NCBI GenBank assembly: GCA_002701765.1
Contig: NZXB01000064.1
Location: 3,729 to 11,857, forward strand
Direction: 5' to 3'
DNA from: Porticoccaceae bacterium
Lineage (GTDB): Bacteria > Pseudomonadota > Gammaproteobacteria > Pseudomonadales > Porticoccaceae
DNA: 8,129 nucleotides
The notes beneath the pieces are model-generated. The model did no database searches and had not been told where the DNA came from. It saw only the letters and a program-made list of their open reading frames with translations. The number at the start of each line of letters is the position of its first letter. Position 1 is the first letter of the stretch. The translations under genes were made by a program, and so were the position numbers. Below are positions 1 through 6,436 of the stretch, in pieces.

Positions 1-1827
1 GCTGTTCGAATCATCTCCAACAAGCCTGACCCAAGTGGCTTTTCCTATAAAATAGCAACGGATATTGGTTCCACTAGTGGTGAAATGCGCCAGCGTTATA
101 ATGGCATGGTGAATATTCCCATCAGTGATAATGCCGCTGTGCGACTAGTGGCCTACGCTTCCGAAGATGACGGTTGGGTAACCAATATCTCGACAGGTGC
201 AGATCCAAGCAACAAAGTTTCTAATATTGGACTTCGCGCATCACTTGGCGGGGAAGTAAATGATCGTTTCAATGCCAATTTCTCATACATTTTGCAAGAA
301 ACCGAGGTTGATGACGGGTCGACAATTAATCCAGCCTTAGGGGAAGATTCCAGATCAGGACTCGGCAATGAGGCCACTGAAATCGAGGTACAAAAGTTTA
401 ATATGACGCTCGCTTATGACCTCGGCTTTGCAGAGCTGACATCCTCTACAAATTTCTCTGAGAATGATGGAACCATGGATGTGGACTTGAGTAACGCACT
501 GGGCAATATGTTTCCTCTACTCCTCCACAGAGAGCCAGACGATGAAGCTTTTGTGCAAGAACTGCGTTTGGTCTCTAACTCAGATTCTCAACTCGATTGG
601 GTATTGGGAGCATTTTATCTCGACCGAGAAACGGACGTAATTGAAGCTTTTTATGTCACCCAAGCATATGCGGACACCAGAGGCGGTACGATTGGTAACA
701 CAATCTCGACACTGGGGGTTGACAACGCCTTTATCTACGGCGGCCCGGTGCCGAACTCCTACGAGGAAACCGCAATTTTCGGAGAGCTCGGTTATCAGTT
801 AACAGACTCTCTGAAGGCAACGCTGGGCTTTCGAACAGGAGACATGGAGAATGCAAACTCTCGCCCAGCTGGAGGCTCATCGGTTCTTGGCAGTTTTATT
901 GGGCCTGTAGTTTTCATGGGCGCAAGCTCATTTAACCCAGTGCCCTATCAGGCCGGAACATATGAGCCCGGCAAGACCAGCAACGACGTATTAAAATTTT
1001 CCTTGGCTTGGCAAGTAAATGACCAGATTAATTTGTATGCGACCGCCTCTGAGGGTTTTAGAAGCAATGAAGTTAACCGATCGGCATTCGTGCGTGGTCT
1101 GGATGGGCAGTTCGGGTCAAGCGGACTAGATCCAGATGATCCAATCATCATCCCTCAAGTTTCATCATCCGACAAGCTATGGAACTATGAGGTAGGAATG
1201 AAAGGACGATGGGACGGTCTCAGCGCTAACATCTCAATCTATCAAATAGTTTGGGAAGATATCCAGTTAAGTGCTCAGCGCGGTGGCGGTGATCCCACCT
1301 CATTCATTACCAATGCAGGTGAAGCAGAGTCAGAGGGGATTGAATTAGAGCTAGTTGCCAATCCGAATGACAACTTTGAGTTCGGTTTAAATGTGGCTTT
1401 ACAAGACGCAAAAATAACCGAATTGTCTGAAGCAGAGGCGATTATGGTAGGTGCAGAAATCGGCTCCAGCTTGGTATCACCTGACGTTCAGGTCTCAGGT
1501 CATTTTCAGTACACCATGCCTCTTGAAGGCGGTAAAGAGGCAGTGGGTCGTTTGGGCTACAGCTACACTGACGCATTGCCAAATGGATTCGAGAATGTTG
1601 TTGGCAATCCCAATGCTACAAACCCGCGGTATACCATGACCGACGCCTACTCAAAGCTAGACTTTAGCATTGGCTTAAACTCCGACAAGTGGTCAGTAGC
1701 GCTATATGGTGAAAATATTTTGGATAACGACGACTCCATCTTCGTTATGCAGCAAACGTTTTTCTCCAATGCGCACATGACACTGCGGCCGAGGACATTT
1801 GGCATCCGTGTATCGATGACTCAGTAA
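1..1827 (+). CDS. TonB-dependent outer-membrane receptor, 5'-truncated by window edge
   Basis: The reading frame is open from base 1, so the gene starts upstream; the first ATG at 85 is internal. 608 residues are visible. The first residues, AVRIISNKP, match the end of a TonB-receptor plug domain (usual form GGAIRIITKKP). The rest reads as alternating amphipathic beta-strands of a 22-strand barrel: a VRLVAYASEDDGWV strand near residues 45-60, a GAFYLDRETDV strand, YATASEGFRSNEVN near 345, TNAGEAESEGIELE near 437-449, and a terminal strand RTFGIRVS. The missing part would be the signal peptide, TonB box and most of the plug, roughly 120-180 residues. Receptors of this class import iron complexes or bulky organic nutrients with energy from TonB-ExbBD. 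The substrate cannot be told from the barrel. The last residue is Gln rather than the usual aromatic. A strong terminator follows directly, so the gene ends its transcript. Family assignment is firm. Confidence 0.93.
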   Translation, partial: AVRIISNKPDPSGFSYKIATDIGSTSGEMRQRYNGMVNIPISDNAAVRLVAYASEDDGWVTNISTGADPSNKVSNIGLRASLGGEVNDRFNANFSYILQETEVDDGSTINPALGEDSRSGLGNEATEIEVQKFNMTLAYDLGFAELTSSTNFSENDGTMDVDLSNALGNMFPLLLHREPDDEAFVQELRLVSNSDSQLDWVLGAFYLDRETDVIEAFYVTQAYADTRGGTIGNTISTLGVDNAFIYGGPVPNSYEETAIFGELGYQLTDSLKATLGFRTGDMENANSRPAGGSSVLGSFIGPVVFMGASSFNPVPYQAGTYEPGKTSNDVLKFSLAWQVNDQINLYATASEGFRSNEVNRSAFVRGLDGQFGSSGLDPDDPIIIPQVSSSDKLWNYEVGMKGRWDGLSANISIYQIVWEDIQLSAQRGGGDPTSFITNAGEAESEGIELELVANPNDNFEFGLNVALQDAKITELSEAEAIMVGAEIGSSLVSPDVQVSGHFQYTMPLEGGKEAVGRLGYSYTDALPNGFENVVGNPNATNPRYTMTDAYSKLDFSIGLNSDKWSVALYGENILDNDDSIFVMQQTFFSNAHMTLRPRTFGIRVSMTQ

Positions 1828-1836
1828 TAGCACTAA

Positions 1837-1868
1837 GGCGCTCCCTATCAGGGAGCGCCCTTCTTTTC
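1837..1868 (+). terminator. Rho-independent terminator of the TonB receptor gene
   Basis: A perfect GC-rich inverted repeat, GGCGCTCCCT (1837-1846) and AGGGAGCGCC (1850-1859), with a 3-base loop, is followed by a pyrimidine-rich run ending TTCTTTTCT. It begins nine bases after the receptor stop codon. Stem strength, the T-rich tail and the position together make this a convincing intrinsic terminator. Confidence 0.87.
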
Positions 1869-1974
1869 TCTGTTTAAAAGTATATCCATCTAGATCATCT
1901 GAACCACAAACACATAGGACCCTGCTTTTGTCTTTTTCTATGGAATAAAGTAGATTCTTCGTGCCTTGACCCCC

Positions 1975-1993
1975 AATTGTTTAACAAACAATT
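1975..1993. repeat. Perfect AT-rich palindrome, 8-3-8
   Basis: AATTGTTT (1975-1982) and AAACAATT (1986-1993) are exact reverse complements around AAC. The hexamer TTGACC occurs on both sides (1966-1971, and 1993-1998 immediately followed by TATAAA). The shape is that of a regulator binding site, but no gene start lies nearby on either strand, so a role is unclear. AT-rich palindromes also arise by chance. Confidence 0.4.
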
Positions 1994-2150
1994 TGACCTA
2001 TAAAACACCTTTTAGTCTTTAATCCTCTGTTTAGCCGGCAAAGATGTAGATGACATCCTGTGCATGGATTGATCCGCGCCCACTAAAAGTTGTCCGCGTG
2101 CAATTCTGGAACAAAACCAAATTACAACTCAGATAGGCATGAAACTTATT

Positions 2151-2173
2151 TATTGGGATTCTCAATCCCAATA
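2151..2173 (-). terminator. Possible terminator of the SDR-DUF3604 operon
   Basis: TATTGGGATT (2151-2160) and AATCCCAATA (2164-2173) form a perfect 10-bp stem with a 3-base loop, 35 bases downstream of the DUF3604 stop codon on the minus strand. The trailing minus-strand sequence is AATAAGTTTC, which is only weakly U-rich, and the stem has few GC pairs. Position supports a terminator; the weak tail argues for caution. Confidence 0.42.
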
Positions 2174-2208
2174 GCTGCGCACCTCCTAGATAAAAATAGT
2201 TGGTTTCT

Positions 2209-4149
2209 CTAACTAGGCTTGTACCAAATCGGAGAGCTCCAAGCTCGCTCTTGAATGGTTTTAGGTGTTTCTGGATGCGGCGCCACTCCCGCCCTTATCG
2301 CATCCCATGTGGACCACCGGCAGGAAGGGTTCTCCAGAACGCGGGCATAATAAAAAGCCCTCTGATTTGGCAGGAACGTTGGGTCTTGCCAAACAGTGCT
2401 TAGCCCCGAGGCTCCGGAATCTTTTTCGACAGTGCAGTCCTCTAGGTTTACCGAGGCACCGTTATCTGGGCAACGGTGAGTGACATCATCGGGGGCAAGG
2501 TTGTCAGAGCAGGCCACATCAAAAACCTGCTCACGAGACTTACCCTCCTCGATCCAGCCCTTCACTATCTGGGCTCTCTGCAAATAACCCCCCATCGGGT
2601 CTTTCGAAGCGGAAAGAAAGAAATGCGGCACCCTGTTGCCCTCATCAGTTAATTCCCCTCCCATGGGAACACCCCTGGAATAGGCCTTCTCTATTGAATC
2701 TGGCGCCCTGTCCAAGTCGTCTAGGTAATCATATCCACCAAAAAAACGAACTCTAATTCTAGGACCTGATGTGGCAAATATTTCCTTACGTTTTAACGCC
2801 TGAAAGATCGATTCGCGAGTGTTCTGTTCTGCCCAAACCCCTGCCAATCCAGAGGCGCTCCAGTCAAGAGTGTCGCTAAAAATACTCGGTAGCTTTTCAT
2901 CCGTGGGAACGGAACCCCTCAACTCTGGCGAACCGTCATTGGTCCCCAACTTACCAAAATACTCATCCTCCTCAAAGGGACTTGCGGCATTGTGCCCGTC
3001 CGTTGAACCAATGAATCCAAATTGGTACATATTCGTGCCAACAGCTTCTTCCAACTCCATTCCCGCCAGTAACGCGTCTCGCGCGTATGCGCCGGTGGTC
3101 GCTCCGTCAAACTCAACAACATTCCCATCTTCATCTCTGATCCTTCGACCCTCCTCATCAACTTTCCCTCTATTTTTAAACCACAGCTCGAAGTCCGACC
3201 ATTCATCCTCAGGCGATAGTAAAGGATGAGTTTCGGAAGTCCCTTTTATCTGGGTTATCTCCACTATTGGCTCATTACGCAAACGCTGCTTAGCATAGGC
3301 TGCAGTAATGGGCCCACCATCCATGGTGACTCTTTGAAACATCAAACCCTGACTCCAGTTCGAGTTATGAGGAATGGCAATAGAATCAAGTCCATCAGAC
3401 CTCAGCGCATCGAGCCAGTCCCACAAATCTTCAGGGTTAAGTGAGTCCTGAGAACCAAAGGGACGGAGTGGGCCATCATCTCCGGGAAACAGTACTACCC
3501 GATGAAGATTTGCATTTTGAGGGTGTGAAGAATACTCGTATGCTATGAAAGTAGTAAACTTTCCGGGTTCATAATTTTTGTTTGCAATTTTGATATTTTC
3601 TTGCCAAGCGGATCTTATGACTGCCTCTGACCCCAGTGGCGGGTCGATGGGCTCTCCTCTTGTCAACTCTGATTCAAGCGCAACAAACCCCTTTCGATTG
3701 TCGGCTTTGTCCGGAGACTGGATTAACGCTGCGAGGGGATGGTCCCTCAGAGGTCCCGCAGGATCTGCCAGGCTTTTAACAACTCCAAAGAACTCGGCGT
3801 GATCGCTGACGGCATAAAAATCAAGCGCCTCGCCTTTCAAGCGAATCTTGTAACCGAACGGATGGTCTATCGCTTCCCCTCGAGCAAATCGATAGGCATC
3901 ATCAGTCGACGCACGAACACCAGCCAGGCTATAAGCATCCAATGAATTGTTTGAGTGCACATGCAAGTCACCAAAGTAGGCATTTCGCAAGGCATTCTGT
4001 TCGAGAATTCGATGATCATGCATCGTATCTGGATTAAGCTTAATAATTTCAGTCGTTGGCTCGAGAGAGGCGTCTTGATCTCTATTGCAAGCCAGAAGCC
4101 CTAGGCATATGATGGGTATCCAGTAAAGCCTTAAAAAGACTCGTATCAT
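2209..4149 (-). CDS. DUF3604 domain lipoprotein (PHP-like metal-dependent hydrolase fold)
   Basis: This 646-residue protein begins with a short positive N-terminus, a hydrophobic segment and lipobox LLAC, with lipidated Cys at 21. Asn at +2 predicts sorting by Lol to the outer membrane. The mature part is a full-length DUF3604 protein. Candidate metal ligands are the HxH of GDLHVHSNNS (His63, His65), SDHAE (Asp116, His117), Glu205 in AYEYSSH, His216, His261 in IPHNSN, and Asp384/His386 in GSTDGHN. The family C-terminus ERAWSSPIWY is present. PHP-type proteins with these motifs are metal-dependent phosphoesterases or related hydrolases; the DUF3604 substrate is not known to me. Besides the lipobox Cys, the mature chain has only four cysteines (547, 560, 572, 610), all in the C-terminal part, fitting two disulfides outside the cytoplasm. 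Its ATG overlaps the SDR stop as TAATG, with no clear ribosome site of its own, so translation is probably coupled. Confidence 0.93.
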   Translation of the reverse strand: MIRVFLRLYWIPIICLGLLACNRDQDASLEPTTEIIKLNPDTMHDHRILEQNALRNAYFGDLHVHSNNSLDAYSLAGVRASTDDAYRFARGEAIDHPFGYKIRLKGEALDFYAVSDHAEFFGVVKSLADPAGPLRDHPLAALIQSPDKADNRKGFVALESELTRGEPIDPPLGSEAVIRSAWQENIKIANKNYEPGKFTTFIAYEYSSHPQNANLHRVVLFPGDDGPLRPFGSQDSLNPEDLWDWLDALRSDGLDSIAIPHNSNWSQGLMFQRVTMDGGPITAAYAKQRLRNEPIVEITQIKGTSETHPLLSPEDEWSDFELWFKNRGKVDEEGRRIRDEDGNVVEFDGATTGAYARDALLAGMELEEAVGTNMYQFGFIGSTDGHNAASPFEEDEYFGKLGTNDGSPELRGSVPTDEKLPSIFSDTLDWSASGLAGVWAEQNTRESIFQALKRKEIFATSGPRIRVRFFGGYDYLDDLDRAPDSIEKAYSRGVPMGGELTDEGNRVPHFFLSASKDPMGGYLQRAQIVKGWIEEGKSREQVFDVACSDNLAPDDVTHRCPDNGASVNLEDCTVEKDSGASGLSTVWQDPTFLPNQRAFYYARVLENPSCRWSTWDAIRAGVAPHPETPKTIQERAWSSPIWYKPS

Positions 4150-5006
4150 TAACTTTTGCCGGCGCTATGCAATTGCGCGGCAGCCATCTCCTCCAGCATA
4201 CGGAAGAACGCTACAGGATCTTTTTGTTTCATATGCATCATCTGAACTTCTTGGCCTTCCCCTATGATAATTTCATCTTCTTCCAGCGATAATTTAGAGA
4301 CGATAATCTCGACAGCCTCCTCTACCGTCAAGCCTTCCGTCATTAATCCTTCCTCTGGGCCTATGGCGCTGCCATCTCCCTGTAAAGCATTTGCCACAAC
4401 ATTTGTTTTTACAACACCAGACACCAGTGTACTAACCTTTACGCCATGAAAAGCAACCTCGGCACGCAATGCATCAAAAAAACCCATGATCGCATGTTTT
4501 GCCGCACTATAACCGGACCGGAGTGGCGGCCCGATCTTACCAGCAATACTTGATGTGACGGCTATGTGGCCTGACTGCTGTTCAATCATTATGGGAAGCA
4601 CTGCTTTTGTAAGCGCTATGGGGCCCATCACATTAACGTCCATTACCCTTTGATAGACCTCCATGGTGGTATCGACCGCAAACGATCTTTGACCCAAACC
4701 AGCGTTGTTAATGAGTATATCTATTTTTGAAAAACGCTGAAGGACCTCCTCAACCGCTTTTGGCATTGCATCAAAATCTGTAACATCTAGGCGAATTGTC
4801 AAAATATCTGCTTTCTCTGCTCCTTGCGAAACACAATCCTTGTAGACCCGATCCAACTCTTCAGCGTTACGAGCAGATATTACGACTTTGGAAGATAATG
4901 CTGCAAGGGCCCGGGCCAGCCCTTCACCGATTCCCGATGATGCGCCAGTAATCCAGACAACCTTATCTTTAAAAAATTCATTGCCCTTTGTTGTATTATC
5001 ATTCAT
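4149..5006 (-). CDS. Short-chain dehydrogenase/reductase (classical SDR)
   Basis: With the start at 5006 the protein has 285 residues, slightly longer than the usual 250. A Rossmann nucleotide-binding motif TGASSGIG lies at residues 20-27, NNAG at 100-103, the catalytic tetrad Asn at 125, Ser153, Tyr166 and Lys170 (YSAAK), all intact. It should therefore reduce or oxidise a carbonyl/hydroxyl with NAD(P). The basic residue at Arg46 after the second strand (SARN) hints at NADP(H), as an inference. The sequence resembles the DHRS7-like group; substrate is unknown. I chose the ATG at 5006 because AAGGAG lies nine bases upstream and conserved SDR sequence begins right after it. An in-frame ATG at 5078 would add 24 residues but has a poor ribosome site. 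It is the first gene of an operon with the DUF3604 lipoprotein, overlapping it by one base. Confidence 0.92.
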   Translation of the reverse strand: MNDNTTKGNEFFKDKVVWITGASSGIGEGLARALAALSSKVVISARNAEELDRVYKDCVSQGAEKADILTIRLDVTDFDAMPKAVEEVLQRFSKIDILINNAGLGQRSFAVDTTMEVYQRVMDVNVMGPIALTKAVLPIMIEQQSGHIAVTSSIAGKIGPPLRSGYSAAKHAIMGFFDALRAEVAFHGVKVSTLVSGVVKTNVVANALQGDGSAIGPEEGLMTEGLTVEEAVEIIVSKLSLEEDEIIIGEGQEVQMMHMKQKDPVAFFRMLEEMAAAQLHSAGKS

Positions 5007-5015
5007 AAATGTCTT

Positions 5016-5021
5016 CTCCTT
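5016..5021 (-). promoter_or_regulatory. Ribosome binding site deciding the SDR start
   Basis: Read on the minus strand, AAGGAG is followed by nine bases and the ATG at 5006. This is a near-ideal Shine-Dalgarno and supports the shorter SDR over the ATG at 5078, which has only a distant AAGGA. Confidence 0.75.
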
Positions 5022-5095
5022 TTCCGAAACGAGTCCAAGCAATTTATCGTGACCGGATCGCCAAAACCCCAATGGCATAGCGAGAACCTGCGGTC

Positions 5096-5113
5096 CTTGG
5101 TACAGCTACCAAG
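5096..5113. promoter_or_regulatory. Operator-like inverted repeat at the SDR promoter
   Basis: CTTGGTA (5096-5102) and TACCAAG (5107-5113) are perfect reverse complements around CAGC. On the minus strand the repeat begins one base after the proposed -10 box, so it would cover the transcription start. A repressor bound there would block initiation. The regulator is not in the window. A hairpin in the mRNA leader is the alternative reading. Confidence 0.42.
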
Positions 5114-5114
5114 C

Positions 5115-5143
5115 GTTATAAGCGTACCCTAAGATGTTATGAA
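5115..5143 (-). promoter_or_regulatory. Candidate sigma-70 promoter of the SDR-DUF3604 operon
   Basis: On the minus strand, TTCATA (5143-5138; four of six matches to TTGACA) and TATAAC (5120-5115; five of six to TATAAT) are separated by exactly 17 bases. Transcription would start near 5108, giving a leader of about 100 bases before the ATG at 5006. Spacing and position are good; the -35 match is moderate. Confidence 0.42.
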
Positions 5144-5285
5144 AGTCCCTTGCTATCCCAGACTGAGCTTCAGGAACTTAGTCGCATCACATCGAAATTT
5201 TTTCCGGAGGTCTACTAACAAAGAGATATAGATCGATAGAAATAAGTTATTCAATAATCCCTAATGTTGAACCCTCAATCGACCG

Positions 5286-5303
5286 TCGCAATGCAAATTG
5301 CGA
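5286..5303. repeat. Second 7-4-7 inverted repeat
   Basis: TCGCAAT (5286-5292) and ATTGCGA (5297-5303) are perfect reverse complements around GCAA. The geometry equals that of the repeat at 5096-5113 although the arm sequence differs. It could be a regulator site for either divergent promoter, but it sits about 165 bases upstream of the SDR promoter and no strong promoter overlaps it. Confidence 0.3.
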
Positions 5304-5363
5304 ATTGCCGAAGATATCGTCCTGCATTTATTCCAATCAACACTTTACAATACTACATAGATT

Positions 5364-5391
5364 TTGACGGAATATTGTTCTGGCAAATTAT
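5364..5391 (+). promoter_or_regulatory. Weak promoter candidate for the GST gene
   Basis: TTGACG (5364-5369; five of six) and AATTAT (5386-5391; four of six) are 16 bases apart, which would give a leader of about 140 bases before the GTG at 5537. An alternative -10, TAAAAT at 5493-5498, lies closer but lacks a -35 partner. In AT-rich DNA such matches are common. Confidence 0.25.
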
Positions 5392-5524
5392 TCAAAGCAT
5401 CGGGAATTACAAACTCCTAACCAACCTCTAAACATCCGATACCTATGAACCAATCGAATGCGGTAATAGCCAATTATTGGAGTAATCTTTGGTAAAATGG
5501 ATTGCGCGACCCTTTTCATATAAC

Positions 5525-5529
5525 GAGGA
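5525..5529 (+). promoter_or_regulatory. Ribosome binding site supporting a GTG start for the GST
   Basis: GAGGA is followed by seven bases and the GTG at 5537. The next candidate, ATG at 5558, has only a poor AAGAAG upstream, so GTG is preferred even though family homology begins at the later Met. Confidence 0.6.
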
Positions 5530-5536
5530 AACCTAG

Positions 5537-6292
5537 GTGAACGACAAAGAAGACAACATGATCTTATATGGGGTTCCAATATCGCAACCTGTTCGAGCTG
5601 TAATATGGACACTCCTTTTAAAAGGTCAGGATTTTGAACTGATAATGATTAATCCCGGGTCAAAAGGAGATATGGGGAGCCGACACCCAAACTACCTGAG
5701 AAAAAGTCCCTCGGGAACCATTCCCTGCATTGAGGAGCGCAGGACTGGTTTTGTATTATCCGAGGCTCACGCTATTCTTTGCTACCTTTGCAGAAAAAAT
5801 AGCTGGCATGACCTATATCCATCCGAACTCCGGACACGCGCCAAGATAGATTCTTATCTTCACTATCACCATCGCGGCGCGCGCGACGCCTCTTTGGGCC
5901 TTTTTGCCCCGAAAGTCCGGAAGGATCTCAATATTCCCGAACTGATCCAAACCATCTCTATATCCTTAGTGACCCGCACTATAAAGGTGCTTGAATCAGC
6001 ATGGCTTGCAGAGTCGCCTTTCCTTGCGGGCAAGGAAATGACAATAGCAGACATCGCCGCCTACGTAGAAATTGGTCAACTTCACCCGAGATTCACCAAC
6101 CTGTTTGATTTTAACCCCTATCCTAATGTCTGCACGTGGCTTGACCGGATGGCAAATGTGGAGCACCACGATAATGTCCACGCATCTTTGCTAGCATTAG
6201 GTCAGATCGACAAAAAAAGTCCGACCATCGAGGACATCAAGAATGCAAACAAAATGGGCCATGCTTTGATAAATAAAATTTTAGGTAGATAG
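5537..6292 (+). CDS. Glutathione S-transferase, theta-like
   Basis: The 251-residue protein has an N-terminal thioredoxin-like domain (about residues 8-90) and an all-helical C-terminal domain. Visible GST marks are YGVPISQPVRA with candidate catalytic Ser16 in the theta-class position, the cis-Pro in GTIPCIEE (Pro63), SEAHAILCYL (75-84), YPSELRTRAKIDSYL at the domain junction, and the helix N-cap TIAD (169-172) within FLAGKEMTIADIAAY. The zeta-class motif SSxSxRVRIAL of maleylacetoacetate/maleylpyruvate isomerase is absent. At residues 76-77 the usual Glu-Ser pair that holds the gamma-glutamyl group of glutathione reads Glu-Ala. GSTs conjugate glutathione or use it as cofactor in ether cleavage, dehalogenation or isomerisation; which applies is unknown. 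GTG at 5537 is chosen for its ribosome site; ATG at 5558 would remove seven residues. It probably forms a transcription unit with the downstream hydratase. Confidence 0.9.
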   Translation: MNDKEDNMILYGVPISQPVRAVIWTLLLKGQDFELIMINPGSKGDMGSRHPNYLRKSPSGTIPCIEERRTGFVLSEAHAILCYLCRKNSWHDLYPSELRTRAKIDSYLHYHHRGARDASLGLFAPKVRKDLNIPELIQTISISLVTRTIKVLESAWLAESPFLAGKEMTIADIAAYVEIGQLHPRFTNLFDFNPYPNVCTWLDRMANVEHHDNVHASLLALGQIDKKSPTIEDIKNANKMGHALINKILGR

Positions 6293-6436
6293 ATGATCGC
6301 TCTGTATCATGCTAAGTCTAATTTTGACGAATTATTAAGAGTCACCGAAAAAGTTAACGTACTTGCCTCGGTTTTCTTTCGGAACGGGATATTAATTGGC
6401 AGTTTGAGTCTTGGTGTCTTGTATGCAAATCCATGA
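6293..6436 (+). CDS. Doubtful 47-codon ORF bridging GST and hydratase
   Basis: An ATG directly abuts the GST stop codon (TAGATG) and opens a 47-residue frame ending in TGA at 6434-6436, overlapping the hydratase start by 14 bases. The first half is charged (KSNFDELLRVTEK); the second half, from about residue 22, is mostly hydrophobic (VLASVFF, then ILIGSLSLGVLYA) with one Arg, loosely like a membrane segment. The ribosome site is only AGG seven bases upstream. It matches no family I recognise. It may be a coupling or leader ORF, or simply an open frame by chance in the 130-base gap. Confidence 0.2.
   Translation: MIALYHAKSNFDELLRVTEKVNVLASVFFRNGILIGSLSLGVLYANP

Larger units (their letters stand above)
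1828..2208. other. Spacer between convergent genes
   Basis: This 381-base spacer separates the receptor (+) from the DUF3604 gene (-). It holds the receptor terminator at its left end, an AT-rich palindrome at 1975-1993 and a hairpin at 2151-2173. I see no convincing gene. The longest readable stretch I noticed is a 28-codon ORF near 2050-2136 with no ribosome site or recognisable motif. No tRNA-like or transposon-end structure was seen. Confidence 0.6.
5007..5536. other. Divergent control region between SDR operon and GST gene
   Basis: This 530-base AT-rich spacer separates divergent genes. It holds a candidate minus-strand promoter (5115-5143) with an inverted repeat over its start region (5096-5113), a second 7-4-7 inverted repeat (5286-5303), a weak plus-strand promoter candidate (5364-5391), and the ribosome sites of both flanking genes. 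I see no gene, tRNA or mobile-element end in it. Its length suggests regulated expression in both directions. Confidence 0.6.

Noticed and set aside
2050..2136. 28-codon plus-strand ORF in the convergent spacer
   Set aside because: No ribosome site, no family resemblance, and short enough to occur by chance.
2819..3229. 136-codon plus-strand ORF inside the DUF3604 gene
   Set aside because: It is a shadow of the opposite strand: Ser/Pro-rich composition without motifs, while the minus strand encodes conserved DUF3604 sequence throughout.
5388..5612. 74-codon minus-strand ORF over the GST start
   Set aside because: It overlaps the GST start and control region, lacks a ribosome site and shows no motif.
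5537..6292. GST as maleylpyruvate or maleylacetoacetate isomerase (zeta class)
   Set aside because: The zeta active-site motif SSxSxRVRIAL is missing; the N-terminus is theta-like (ISQPVRA).
5361..6329. Nine-base direct repeat ATTTTGACG at 5361-5369 and 6321-6329 as paired promoter elements
   Set aside because: The second copy has no -10 at workable spacing, and a shared nonamer is expected by chance in 8 kb of AT-rich DNA.
6363..6393. Possible promoter (TTGCCT ... GATATT) before the hydratase
   Set aside because: Spacing of 19 and weak matches in both boxes; read-through from the GST gene is simpler.
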